From: JAKFWF01 sp963750535
GTDB taxonomy: Bacteria; Pseudomonadota; Alphaproteobacteria; Rhizobiales; Hyphomicrobiaceae
Direction of reading: 5' to 3'
Length of the DNA stretch: 64,000 nucleotides
Assembly: GCA_963750535.1 (NCBI GenBank)
Contig: CAVVRF010000047.1
Location: forward strand, 62,001 to 126,000
How positions within the stretch are numbered: the stretch's first letter is position 1; each line of letters starts with the position of its first letter. The notes beneath the pieces are model-generated. The model searched no databases and was not told where the DNA came from. It saw only the letters and a program-made list of their open reading frames with translations. Made by a program: the position numbers and the translations under genes. This document shows positions 20,212-29,309 of this stretch, piece after piece.

Positions 20212-21198
20212 ATGGCCGAACCCGTTCTGCTGGATAGAGTTCATCGGCGACACGCCGGCGGGCCCGCCGTGCGCGACAAAACGCCTGTCGGGGTTGCGCC
20301 GTCACGCGCACGTGCGGGCGCTGCCAGGAGCCAGCTGGTGGCGCGATACGTCAAGGGGCCGATGGCGCGGCTCACGCCGGCGGTCATCGCGATGGCGGTC
20401 ATCGCGGTAGTGATCGTCGGCTGGCTCGATAGTGACGAAGGTCATCTGACACCTGAGAGCGGAACCGGCTACTGGCTTGGCATCATCGGCGCATCGGCGA
20501 TGCTGCTGCTGCTCGTCTATCCGCTCCGCAAGCGAATTCCGCGGCTGCAATTCCTCGGCGCGGTGCCGTTCTGGTTCCGCTTCCACATGCTGCTCGGCAT
20601 CGTCGGCCCGCTGCTGGTTTTGTTTCACAGCAATTTCAAGCTTGGCGCGCTGAACAGCAACGTCGCGCTTGTTTCCATGCTGATCGTCGCCTTCAGCGGC
20701 GTCGTCGGCCGCTATATCTACGGCAAGATCTATCTGGGATTGAGCGGGCACCGGGCCACTGTTCGGGAGGTCCTGGACGATGCCGCCGAATTGCGAACGG
20801 CGCTCGATCGCGATCTGCCCGGCGGTGAAAAGGTCATCCGGGAGCTGAGCGAGCTTGCGGACACGGCGATGAAGGCACCACGCTCCGTGCTCGGCGGCAT
20901 GATGTCGCTGCTGGCCGCGTACCGGCGGACGCACGTAGCGAGCATCCGGATCGGCAGGGAGCTGCGGGCGGCATTGGCGATCGAGGCAAAGCGACAGCGC
21001 TGGTCGGGGCGCGAGCGACGCAGACGCGAACGGGCGATCCGCGACCTCGTCGATGTTCATCTCACCGCGGTCAACAGGGCAGCGGCCTTCGGGCTCTACG
21101 AGCGGCTGTTCGCACTCTGGCATGTGCTGCATCTGCCGCTGTTCCTGCTGCTGATCGCGGCGGCCGTGGTCCACGTCATCGCCGTCCACCTCTATTGA
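20212..21198 (+). CDS. Five-helix membrane b-type cytochrome-like protein
   Basis: 328 residues from ATG 20212, chosen for the GGGGA site upstream (the open frame extends to 20149). Five predicted membrane helices: about 52-72, 84-104, 120-142, 150-170 and 300-326. Helix 3 (FHMLLGIVGPLLVLFH) and helix 5 (WHVLHLPLFLLLIAAAVVH) each carry two His fourteen residues apart, the spacing used to ligate two haems b across a bilayer. A charged soluble stretch of about 120 residues lies between helices 4 and 5. I infer a quinol- or flavin-linked electron carrier across the inner membrane. It precedes the 18-haem cytochrome by 14 bases and faces the flavoprotein gene. No closer family name recognised. 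Confidence 0.7.
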   Translation: MAEPVLLDRVHRRHAGGPAVRDKTPVGVAPSRARAGAARSQLVARYVKGPMARLTPAVIAMAVIAVVIVGWLDSDEGHLTPESGTGYWLGIIGASAMLLLLVYPLRKRIPRLQFLGAVPFWFRFHMLLGIVGPLLVLFHSNFKLGALNSNVALVSMLIVAFSGVVGRYIYGKIYLGLSGHRATVREVLDDAAELRTALDRDLPGGEKVIRELSELADTAMKAPRSVLGGMMSLLAAYRRTHVASIRIGRELRAALAIEAKRQRWSGRERRRRERAIRDLVDVHLTAVNRAAAFGLYERLFALWHVLHLPLFLLLIAAAVVHVIAVHLY

Positions 21199-21212
21199 TC
21201 GCTCACTGATCG

Positions 21213-22580
21213 ATGCCGGGAATTCGACCCGTTCTGCTGGCAATCGCGGCCGCATTCTGCGTTTCGGCCGTGAGCGGCGCATTGGCGCAGAGCCTGTTCG
21301 AGAAGCTGGTGATGCCGGGGCCGTTGATCGAAGGGCACGCCAAGCTCGAAAAGGACTGCATGAAATGCCACGAGGCGTTCACGCGGCAATCGCAGTCGCG
21401 GCTCTGTCTCGACTGCCACAAGGACATCGATCGCGATCGCAAGGATCGGCGGGGCTTCCACGGCCGCCAGGCAAATGCGTTGGCGCAGGACTGCCGCCAC
21501 TGCCACAGCGATCACAAGGGACGGACGTCCGATATCGTCCAGCTCGATCGCGAGACGTTCAATCATGCGGTGACGAACTTCGAGCTCAAGGGCGCACATG
21601 CTTCGGTGGCCTGCGACGGGTGCCACAAGCCGAAGATCAAGTTCCGCAACACGCCGGGGCGCTGCGTCGACTGCCACAAGGCGATTGATCGGCACAAGGG
21701 CCGGCTCGGGGAAAGCTGCGACGGTTGCCACGGCGACAAGGACTGGCGGACGGTCAAGCCGTTCGACCATGCAAAGACCAAGTTCGCCCTTGACGGCGCG
21801 CACAAGAATGTCGCCTGCACCGCCTGTCATGCCGGCGAGCACTACAAGGGACTGGCGACGAACTGCAATGCGTGCCACGCGATCCAGGACCGGCACGCGG
21901 GCCGTTATGGCGTGAAATGCGAGACCTGCCACAGGCCGGAGAAGTGGTCGCGCATCGTCTTCAACCACGATCGCGCGACCCGGTTTGCACTGCGTGGCCA
22001 GCATGCGCGGGTGAAGTGCGACGCGTGCCATACCGGCGATCTGTACCGTGACAAATTAGCGATGACCTGCGTGTCATGTCACAAGAAGAATGATCCGCAC
22101 AAAGGCTCACTCGGATCGCAGTGTCAAAATTGTCACCGGGAGACCGGCTGGCGGACGAAGGTGGCCTTCGATCACGAGGCAACGCGTTTTCCATTGATCG
22201 GCAAGCATGCGGTGGTGCCGTGCGAGGAGTGTCACCGCAGCTCGAACTTCAAGGACACGTCGCGCTCCTGCGCCGATTGCCACAAAGATGATCATCATGA
22301 AGGACGGCTGACGAAGGAGTGCGGCCGGTGTCACAACCCGAATGGCTGGGCGCGCTGGCGCTTCGATCACAATGTGCAGACCAGGTATCCGTTGACCGGT
22401 GCACACCAGGGGTTGCAGTGCCACGCGTGCCACTCGGAAAAGCAGGTCGCCAAGGTCACGGCGCGAACGGATTGTTACGCCTGTCATGGCCGTGACGACA
22501 TTCACCAAGGCTCGTTCGGCCGCGCGTGCGAGCAGTGCCACACGACGATATCCTTCAAGCAGCGAGTTGGACGCAGATGA
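21213..22580 (+). CDS. 18-haem periplasmic cytochrome c (cytochrome c3-like repeats)
   Basis: 455 residues with a Sec signal (MPGIRPVLLAIAAAFCVSAV, ending GALAQS) and 18 CxxCH motifs by direct count, from CMKCH near residue 49 to CEQCH near the end. The protein is about six tandem units of roughly 70 residues, each with three CxxCH plus three extra His in the patterns F-(D/N)-H, G-x-H and D-x-H-x-G. That is one distal His per haem, as expected for bis-His low-spin haems. Similar proteins are annotated as cytochrome c3 family. It is the likely periplasmic relay between the membrane b cytochrome and the larger cytochrome downstream. Confidence 0.9.
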   Translation: MPGIRPVLLAIAAAFCVSAVSGALAQSLFEKLVMPGPLIEGHAKLEKDCMKCHEAFTRQSQSRLCLDCHKDIDRDRKDRRGFHGRQANALAQDCRHCHSDHKGRTSDIVQLDRETFNHAVTNFELKGAHASVACDGCHKPKIKFRNTPGRCVDCHKAIDRHKGRLGESCDGCHGDKDWRTVKPFDHAKTKFALDGAHKNVACTACHAGEHYKGLATNCNACHAIQDRHAGRYGVKCETCHRPEKWSRIVFNHDRATRFALRGQHARVKCDACHTGDLYRDKLAMTCVSCHKKNDPHKGSLGSQCQNCHRETGWRTKVAFDHEATRFPLIGKHAVVPCEECHRSSNFKDTSRSCADCHKDDHHEGRLTKECGRCHNPNGWARWRFDHNVQTRYPLTGAHQGLQCHACHSEKQVAKVTARTDCYACHGRDDIHQGSFGRACEQCHTTISFKQRVGRR

Positions 22581-22944
22581 TCCGGGATCGGGGCAAATGC
22601 GGCGATGATGGCGATCGCGTGCCGGGGAGGAATAATACGGTGTGCGAACCGTTGTCATGGGGAGGCATGAAGGCTACCGGCGCCAGGGTCCATCGAGGAC
22701 GCGCCAAGAGGGATTGGCCTGACATGCGGGGAGACCCTGATGGCCGGGGGGCCATGAGGAAGCAGCGGCGTTACGCCGCGGTGCCCGGTTCGGGCTGAAC
22801 AGAGGCGCCTGTCGTGCCGCGGTTGCGCGGCTCGGCGAATTGTCTGCGGGGACACGGGGAACAATAGGGGGATGCGTGGCTCGGCCGTTGGCCGGCCACG
22901 CAACGGCGCTGCGTGCGCACTGCAGATCCGATTAGGGGGCCGAG
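22581..22944 (+). other. Long leader between the two multihaem genes, with three hairpins
   Basis: No credible gene lies in these 364 bases, although the rest of the operon is tightly packed. Three GC-rich inverted repeats are visible. ATGGCC/GGCCAT is at 22740-22755 with a four-base loop, and GCGGCG/CGCCGC at 22765-22779 with a three-base loop. A compound stem GCGTGGC-CGGCC/GGCCG-GCCACGC with a GTT loop spans 22874-22901. None is followed by a T run, so they are not typical terminators. AGGGGGC just before TTG 22945 is the ribosome binding site of the next gene. Possible roles are mRNA processing, stability or attenuation. Confidence 0.45.
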
Positions 22945-25900
22945 TTGCCGGGGGCGACGAGACATTGGCTATCGATTGCGCTGACGCCGTTGCTTGCCGT
23001 GATGTTCGGCATGCTGGCGGTTACGCACGCGGTGGCGCAGCAGGGCATCAGGGGGCCGTTCGACCACTTGATGACCGGGTTTCCGCTGGTCGGCAGCCAT
23101 CTGAGCGTCGACTGCGAATCCTGCCATGTACGCGGGCGCTTCAAGGGAACACCGCGAGCCTGCTCCGGCTGTCACAATGGTACGATTGCCACCGGCAAGC
23201 CGATACGGCACGCGCCCACCACGAATGCATGTGAGTCCTGCCATACGGCGGCGGGGTGGCGGCAAGTTCGCTACGATCATGCGCAGGCGCTGGGGCCGTG
23301 TGCCGGCTGCCACAGCGGTACGCACGCGCGCGGCAAGCCGCCGATGCACGTCGTCACCGCGGCGCCTTGCGAGACCTGCCACAAGAGCACGCTGCGCTTC
23401 AAAGGGGCGAAATGGGACCACACCGGCATCAGCGCCGGCTGCGCCGCTTGCCACAACGGGGCGACGGCGAAGGGCAAATCGGCGACGCATATCGTTACGC
23501 CGGCGCCTTGCGAGTCCTGCCACACCAGCACGACGACGTTCCTCGGCGCCAAGATGAGCCATGCCGGCATCAGCACCGGCTGCGCCGCTTGCCATAACGG
23601 AGCGACCGCGAAGGGCAAATCGGCGACACATATCGTCACGCCGGCACCTTGCGAGTCCTGCCACACCAGCACGACGACGTTCCTCGGCGCCAAGATGAGC
23701 CATGTTGGCATCACCAGCGGCTGCGCCGCCTGCCACAACGGGGCGACGGCGAAGGGCAAGTCCGCCGGGCACGTGACGACGACGGCGTCCTGCGAGACCT
23801 GCCACAAGAGTACGACGACGTTCACCGGCGCCACGTTCAACCACACCGGCATCACCAGCGGCTGCGCCTCGTGCCACAACGGCACCACCGCGAAAGGCAA
23901 GTCGGCCGGGCACGTGACGACGACGGCGTCCTGCGAGACCTGCCACAAGAGCACGACGACGTTCACCGGCGCCACGTTCAACCACACCGGCATCACCAGC
24001 GGCTGCGCCTCGTGCCACAACGGCACCACGGCGAAAGGGAAGTCAGCCGGGCACGTGACGACGACGGCGGCCTGCGAGACCTGCCACAAGAGCACGACGA
24101 CGTTTACCGGCGCCACGTTCAACCACACCGGCATCACCAGCGGCTGTGCCTCGTGCCACAACGGCACCACGGCGAAAGGGAAGTCGGCCGGGCACGTGAC
24201 GACGACGGCAGCCTGCGAGACCTGCCACAAGAGCACGACGACCTTTACCGGCGCCACGTTCAACCACACCGGCATCACCAGCGGCTGTGCCTCGTGCCAC
24301 AATGGTACGACGGCGAAGGGCAAATCGGCGACGCATATCGTTACGCCGGCGCCTTGCGAGTCCTGCCACACCAGCACGACGACGTTCCTCGGCGCCAAGA
24401 TGAGCCATGCCGGGATCAGCACCGGCTGTGCCGCTTGCCACAATGGCGTAACCGCTAAAGGGCAGTCGGCGACGCATATCGTCACGCCGGCGCCCTGCGA
24501 GTCCTGCCACACCAGCACGACGACGTTTCTCGGCGCGAAGATGAGCCATGTCGGCATCAGCACCGGCTGCGCCTCGTGCCACAATGGCGCCACGGCGAGA
24601 GGCAAGCCGGCCGGCCACGTGACCACGACGGCGGCCTGCGAGACCTGCCACAAGAGCACGACGACGTTCGCCGGCGCCACGTTCAATCACACCGGCATCA
24701 CCAGCGGCTGCGCCTCGTGCCACAACGGCACCACGGCGAAGGGCAAGCCGGCCGGCCACGTGACCACGACGGCGGCCTGCGAGACCTGCCACAAGAGCAC
24801 GACGACGTTCTCCGGCGCCACGTTCAATCACACTGGCATCACCAGCGGCTGCGCCTCGTGCCACAACGGCACCACGGCGAAGGGCAAGCCGGCCGGCCAC
24901 GTGACCACGACGGCGGCCTGCGAGACCTGCCACAAGAGCACGACGACGTTCTCCGGCGCCACGTTCAACCACACCGGCATCACCAGCGGCTGCGCCTCGT
25001 GCCACAACGGCACCACGGCACGCGGCAAGCCGGCGGGCCACGTGACAACGACGGCGGCCTGCGAGACCTGCCACAAGAGCACCACGACGTTCGCCGGCGC
25101 CACGTTCAACCACACCGGCATCACCAGCGGCTGCGCCTCGTGCCACAACGGCACCACGGCACGCGGCAAGCCGGCGGGCCACGTGACGACGACGGCGGCC
25201 TGCGAGACCTGCCACAAGAGCACCACGACGTTCTCCGGCGCCACGTTCAACCACACCGGCATCACCAGCGGCTGCGCCTCGTGCCACAACGGCACCACGG
25301 CACGCGGCAAGCCGGCGGGCCATGTGGCGACGACGGCGGCCTGCGAGACGTGCCATCGCAGCACCTCGACGTTCTCCGGCGCCACGTTCAACCACACCGG
25401 CATCACCGCGAACTGCGCCTCGTGCCACAACGGCACCACGGCACGCGGCAAGCCGGCGGGCCACGTGGCGACGACGGCGGCCTGCGAGACGTGCCATCGC
25501 AGCACCTCGACGTTCTCCGGCGCCACGTTCAACCACACCGGCATCACCGCGAACTGTGCCTCGTGCCACAACGGCACCACGGCACGCGGCAAGCCGGCGG
25601 GCCACGTGGCGACGACGGCGGCCTGCGAGACGTGCCATCGCAGCACCTCGACGTTCTCCGGCGCCACGTTCAACCACACCGGCATCACCGCAAACTGTGC
25701 CTCGTGCCACAACGGCACCACGGCACGCGGCAAGCCGGCGGGCCATGTGGCGACGACGGCGGCTTGCGAGACCTGCCATCGCAGCACCTCGACGTTCTCC
25801 GGCGCCACGTTCAATCACACCGGCGTCACCGGCGGCTGCGCCTCATGCCACAACGGCACCACGGCGAAGGGCAAGCCGACGAACCACGTGCCAACCAACA

Positions 25901-26088
25901 TGCCCTGCGAGACGTGTCACCGCAGCACCTCGACGTTCGCCGGCACCCGGATGAACCACTCCGGAATCATTGCTGGATGCGCGTCGTGCCACAACGGCGT
26001 CTATGCCGAGGGTAAGCCTAAAGATCATCCGCGCACGACCGCAGCTTGCGAGACGTGCCACAGGACAGCCGGGAGTTGGAAGCGATAA
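22945..26088 (+). CDS. 43-haem repetitive cytochrome c, candidate haem wire
   Basis: 1047 residues. The TTG start is chosen because a strong AGGGGGC site precedes it and it gives a complete Sec signal (SIALTPLLAVMFGMLAVTHA, ending AVAQQ). I count 43 CxxCH motifs. Residues 142-1034 are nineteen units of exactly 47 residues with two CxxCH each (CETCHKSTTTF..., CASCHNGTTAKG...). Every unit also has two extra His, in N/S/D-H-x-G and in T/G/N/D-H, matching one distal ligand per haem. There is no other domain. The density (one haem per 24 residues) and regularity suggest an extended linear haem chain in the periplasm or outside the cell. One base separates it from the beta-barrel gene. Confidence 0.9.
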   Translation: MPGATRHWLSIALTPLLAVMFGMLAVTHAVAQQGIRGPFDHLMTGFPLVGSHLSVDCESCHVRGRFKGTPRACSGCHNGTIATGKPIRHAPTTNACESCHTAAGWRQVRYDHAQALGPCAGCHSGTHARGKPPMHVVTAAPCETCHKSTLRFKGAKWDHTGISAGCAACHNGATAKGKSATHIVTPAPCESCHTSTTTFLGAKMSHAGISTGCAACHNGATAKGKSATHIVTPAPCESCHTSTTTFLGAKMSHVGITSGCAACHNGATAKGKSAGHVTTTASCETCHKSTTTFTGATFNHTGITSGCASCHNGTTAKGKSAGHVTTTASCETCHKSTTTFTGATFNHTGITSGCASCHNGTTAKGKSAGHVTTTAACETCHKSTTTFTGATFNHTGITSGCASCHNGTTAKGKSAGHVTTTAACETCHKSTTTFTGATFNHTGITSGCASCHNGTTAKGKSATHIVTPAPCESCHTSTTTFLGAKMSHAGISTGCAACHNGVTAKGQSATHIVTPAPCESCHTSTTTFLGAKMSHVGISTGCASCHNGATARGKPAGHVTTTAACETCHKSTTTFAGATFNHTGITSGCASCHNGTTAKGKPAGHVTTTAACETCHKSTTTFSGATFNHTGITSGCASCHNGTTAKGKPAGHVTTTAACETCHKSTTTFSGATFNHTGITSGCASCHNGTTARGKPAGHVTTTAACETCHKSTTTFAGATFNHTGITSGCASCHNGTTARGKPAGHVTTTAACETCHKSTTTFSGATFNHTGITSGCASCHNGTTARGKPAGHVATTAACETCHRSTSTFSGATFNHTGITANCASCHNGTTARGKPAGHVATTAACETCHRSTSTFSGATFNHTGITANCASCHNGTTARGKPAGHVATTAACETCHRSTSTFSGATFNHTGITANCASCHNGTTARGKPAGHVATTAACETCHRSTSTFSGATFNHTGVTGGCASCHNGTTAKGKPTNHVPTNMPCETCHRSTSTFAGTRMNHSGIIAGCASCHNGVYAEGKPKDHPRTTAACETCHRTAGSWKR
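23368..26046 (+). repeat. Tandem array of nineteen 141-bp coding repeats
   Basis: The array is 19 x 141 bp with no length variation, and the reading frame is kept throughout. Units fall into sequence classes in blocks. Unit 1 is a lead unit. Units 2-3 and 8-9 are FLGAKMSH doublets, units 4-7 have TFTGATFNH, units 10-14 TF(A/S)GATFNH and units 15-18 RSTSTFSG; unit 19 is diverged. Adjacent units such as 15-17 are almost identical in DNA, which indicates recent unequal crossing-over. Such arrays can change copy number and are prone to mis-assembly. Confidence 0.92.
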
Positions 26089-26089
26089 T

Positions 26090-28444
26090 ATGAAACTACG
26101 CAGCCAACTCACCGCATATCCAGTTTTGCGGACGTCTGCCGCTGTTCTCGCAGCGGTGCTCGCCACGGTTACCATGCCGATGGCGATGCTGCTGACGACC
26201 GGCCCGGCCGTAGCCGAGCCGGTCCTCGACCATGCGCTGTCGGGGGCCCAGTTGCTGAACCGGCGCGGCTGCTCGATCCTGAAGGTGAATTTCAACTTCC
26301 GCGTTCAGTATACGAATCACTTCCCGCTGAGCCACGGTGACGAGCTGCGCATCTCGGTGCGCGCGGTCGATCGAACGGTCGCGGCGGCACTCTTGGCGAT
26401 CAGGCGCGAGGCGATCCGTGCCCCGACAAGCAAGCTTGCTCCGCTGAAGGCGATCGATTTCGAGCTCAACCCGGCAGGTGCGCCATATCTGCGGCTGCAA
26501 TTCGATCGGCCGGTGTCCTACCAGGTGGCACAGGGCGCCGACTACGAGAGCATCATCATCGCCATCAGTGGTCCCGCGCCGTCAGCGGCGTGCAAGCCTG
26601 ACTTCCCACGAGCCAGTGCTGACTGGTCGACGACGGTCGTCCCGGTTGAAGTCGGCGGCGGCGCGAAGCCCAGTCCGGCGCCTCGCAACAAGGAGCGCGG
26701 CCCCGGCGCGATCTCGGAGGCCGATCTGCAGACCGCCGCGGCAACCATGGACGAAGCACGCGCGGCATCGCGGAAAGGCAACCACGCGGCGGCGGTGCCG
26801 TTGCTGACCAAGGTCCTGAAATACCCGGAGAACGAGCACAGCGCCGAGGCCCAGGAGCTGCTCGCCGTCGCGCGGCAGAAAACCGGCCAGATCGATGCCG
26901 CTCGGGCCGAGTACGAGGACTATCTGCGCCGCTACCCGACGGGAGAAGGACACGATCGCGTCAAGCAGCGCCTCGCCGGCATCATCACGTCCACCGGCGA
27001 GGCGACGCCCAAGCTGCGCGAGAGCCGCAGCCAGCAGGGCGGCATTGCCGGCCTCGGCGGCTCGGCATGGAGCATGTCCGGCAGCGTCTCGCAATTCTAC
27101 ATCCGCAACGACAGCTTTCGCGTGATCCGCGATCCGTCACTGCCGCCGGAGGTCAACGCAGACCCCGACGCGCATCGGGTGCATCAGAATTCCGTTCTGT
27201 CGAGCTTCGATCTCATCGCCGCCTGGAGCAATCCATTCATGAAGTCGAAGTTCCGCTTCTCTGGCAGCGAGGAGCACAGCTTCAACGACGCGATCGATAC
27301 GGATATCATCGGGATCGCGGCACTTTACGGCGAGACCACCATCAGGCCATGGGACCTGACTGCCCGCCTCGGCCGGCAGACGCGCAATTCCGGCGGTGTG
27401 CAGGGCCGGTTCGACGGCGGTCTCGTCAGCTGGCAGGGCACGCCGTGGGCGCGGCTCAATGTCGTCGCCGGCTCGCCGGTCCTGCGGCGCAAGGACGAGC
27501 CGTTCGTCGACGACAAATTGTTCTATGGCGCCAGCGTCGACTTGGGTCCGTTCATCGGTGGTCTGGACGTCAGCCTGTTCGCCATCGAGCAGCGCGATCG
27601 CTCGCTGCTCGATCGCCAGGGGATCGGGGCCGAGTTCCGCTATCTCGACCCCAACCGGTCGGCGTTCGCGACGATCGACTACGACGTGCATTTCAACGAG
27701 CTCAACGCGGCGATCTTCAGCGGCACCTGGACGATGCCCGACAAGTCGACGTTCAATGCCGCGGTGGACTACCGCAAGTCGCCCTATTTGTCGGCCTGGA
27801 CCGCCCTGCAGGGCCAGCCGTTCCTGACCCTCTACGACATGCTGAAGGTGCGCACGAAGGAGGAGATCGACCAGCTGGCGATCGATCGGTCCGCGACCTA
27901 CAAGTCGGCGACAGTCGGCTTCTCGCGTCCGATCACCGAGCATATGCAAGTCATCGCCGACGCGACCGTGACCAACGTCGAGGGAACCATCGCTTCGGGT
28001 GGCGTCGACGCGATCCCCGGCACCGGCAACGAGTACTACTATTCGGCGCAGCTGATCGGCACGGACCTGTTCCGCCTGGGCGACATGTACGTCGCTGGTC
28101 TGCGCTTTGCCGACCGGGTCGACTTCAACCTCTACGTGCTCGATCTCAACGCGCGCTTCCCGCTCACCGAGGAGTTTCGCGTCAGTCCACGGGTGAGGTT
28201 CGGCTATACGTTGGGCGATACGACGGATCTGCGCGAGGTCTCGGTCCTGCCCTCGGTACTGTTGAACTATTACTGGACCAAGGACTTCAGCCTCGAGTTG
28301 GAGCTGGGCGCCAAGTGGACCAATCGTGAGCAGGCCGGCGTCACCGATCGCGATACCGAGCTCTTCGTCACCGCGGGCTTCCGCTACGATTTCTATGCCG
28401 ACGACAAGACGAAGTGCGCGCCGGTTTCTATCAACTGCCGGTGA
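26090..28444 (+). CDS. TPR-containing outer-membrane beta-barrel protein (porin partner of the cytochromes)
   Basis: 784 residues from ATG 26090, one base after the cytochrome stop. An N-terminal signal ends PAVAEP near residue 43. Residues about 50-160 form a beta-rich, AMIN-like domain. Two TPR-like repeats lie at about 210-290 (NHAAAVPLLTKVLKYPENEH; GQIDAARAEYEDYLRRYPTG). From about 320 to the end, alternating amphipathic strands rich in Tyr, Phe and Arg, with short turns and long polar loops, look like an outer-membrane barrel (TAGFRYDFYADDK near the C-terminus). By analogy with MtrB/PioB in porin-cytochrome conduits, it may sheath or export the multihaem protein. No homology to MtrB is claimed. 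Confidence 0.75.
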   Translation: MKLRSQLTAYPVLRTSAAVLAAVLATVTMPMAMLLTTGPAVAEPVLDHALSGAQLLNRRGCSILKVNFNFRVQYTNHFPLSHGDELRISVRAVDRTVAAALLAIRREAIRAPTSKLAPLKAIDFELNPAGAPYLRLQFDRPVSYQVAQGADYESIIIAISGPAPSAACKPDFPRASADWSTTVVPVEVGGGAKPSPAPRNKERGPGAISEADLQTAAATMDEARAASRKGNHAAAVPLLTKVLKYPENEHSAEAQELLAVARQKTGQIDAARAEYEDYLRRYPTGEGHDRVKQRLAGIITSTGEATPKLRESRSQQGGIAGLGGSAWSMSGSVSQFYIRNDSFRVIRDPSLPPEVNADPDAHRVHQNSVLSSFDLIAAWSNPFMKSKFRFSGSEEHSFNDAIDTDIIGIAALYGETTIRPWDLTARLGRQTRNSGGVQGRFDGGLVSWQGTPWARLNVVAGSPVLRRKDEPFVDDKLFYGASVDLGPFIGGLDVSLFAIEQRDRSLLDRQGIGAEFRYLDPNRSAFATIDYDVHFNELNAAIFSGTWTMPDKSTFNAAVDYRKSPYLSAWTALQGQPFLTLYDMLKVRTKEEIDQLAIDRSATYKSATVGFSRPITEHMQVIADATVTNVEGTIASGGVDAIPGTGNEYYYSAQLIGTDLFRLGDMYVAGLRFADRVDFNLYVLDLNARFPLTEEFRVSPRVRFGYTLGDTTDLREVSVLPSVLLNYYWTKDFSLELELGAKWTNREQAGVTDRDTELFVTAGFRYDFYADDKTKCAPVSINCR

Positions 28445-28475
28445 GGACCGCGGCGCATCCCGGGTTGATCCTCGT

Positions 28476-29249
28476 TCAGACCGGGACACGGACCAGCATG
28501 ACGAGGCCGGCCATCATCGAAATGACGCCGGCGCCGCGGCCGAGCCACGGGTAGCCGGGACCGAGCTTCTCGAGTGCGACATAGATGGCGAGGCCGGCGA
28601 TCCAGACGAGATTCATGATGCCGCCGACGAACAGCAGCGCCATCAGCACCCAGCAGCAGCCAAGGCAGTAGATGCCGTGCGCGAGCCCCATTCGAAAGGC
28701 GCCCTGGGCGCCGGATCGCCAGTGGCTGCTGAGGAATAGGACCGGGTTCTGGCAGTGCCGAAGGCACATGGCCTTGACCGGCGTGAACTGGTAGAGGCCG
28801 GCCGCGATCAGCAGACCGCCACCGAGGCGCTGGCTGCTGACGGCCATGTCCATGGCGATCAGGCCTTGGCGCTCCAGGGCCCACTGCAGGGCGGTGGCGG
28901 CCAGGCTGAAGCCGGCCCACGCCGCGAGATAACCGGCCAGGAACACCCCGGCGCCAATCGGCGGCCGGTCGCCGGCGGCTTGCTTGCGATCGATCGTCGC
29001 GAACAGGAGAACCGTCGGCGCGGCACTCGGCACCATCATGGCGATCATCATGACCCACCACATGACGAACATGATGAGGGCGGTCGTGGCCGTCCACACC
29101 GTGGGCGCCATCACCATGCCAGGCATGCTCATATCCATCCCGGCGCCGGTCCAGAGATACGCCCAGGCCAGCAATGCGACAGCCGCAAGACACGCCATGA
29201 TGACCGATCGGTCGCGGCGGAGCAGGCGCTCGATCACTGGGAGCGTCAT
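28476..29249 (-). CDS. DUF2182 integral membrane protein
   Basis: 257 residues with about seven hydrophobic helices. The Met-rich first periplasmic loop (GAGMDMSMPGMVMAP), the motif FVMWWVMMIAMMVPSAAPTV and the Cys pair in LAHGIYCLGCCWVLM mark the DUF2182 family, predicted metal-binding membrane proteins of unknown function. Methionine and cysteine clusters suggest copper or a similar soft metal, as inference. It is read with the DUF1326 gene 60 bases upstream; the two families are commonly neighbours. It converges on the beta-barrel gene and is probably not part of the cytochrome operon. Confidence 0.85.
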   Translation of the reverse strand: MTLPVIERLLRRDRSVIMACLAAVALLAWAYLWTGAGMDMSMPGMVMAPTVWTATTALIMFVMWWVMMIAMMVPSAAPTVLLFATIDRKQAAGDRPPIGAGVFLAGYLAAWAGFSLAATALQWALERQGLIAMDMAVSSQRLGGGLLIAAGLYQFTPVKAMCLRHCQNPVLFLSSHWRSGAQGAFRMGLAHGIYCLGCCWVLMALLFVGGIMNLVWIAGLAIYVALEKLGPGYPWLGRGAGVISMMAGLVMLVRVPV

Positions 29250-29309
29250 TGCGGCATTGTCTCCACAGGCACCTGGAATTCGACGCGGCGGCCGATTGGG
29301 AGGCGCGCC

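Noticed and set aside
22526..22798. Small + open frame after the 18-haem gene
   Set aside because: It starts inside the cytochrome gene in another frame, crosses two hairpins and has no recognisable domain or ribosome binding site.
24043..25818. Very long open frames on the minus strand and in other + frames over the haem repeat array (up to 591 codons)
   Set aside because: They are by-products of a GC-rich 141-bp repeat lacking stops in several frames. They encode low-complexity Arg/Ala/Gly or Trp/Val repeats without family resemblance, while the + frame from 22945 has a signal peptide and haem motifs.
23368..26046. CRISPR array
   Set aside because: Repeats are 141 bp, contiguous without spacers, and in frame within a coding sequence; no cas genes are present.
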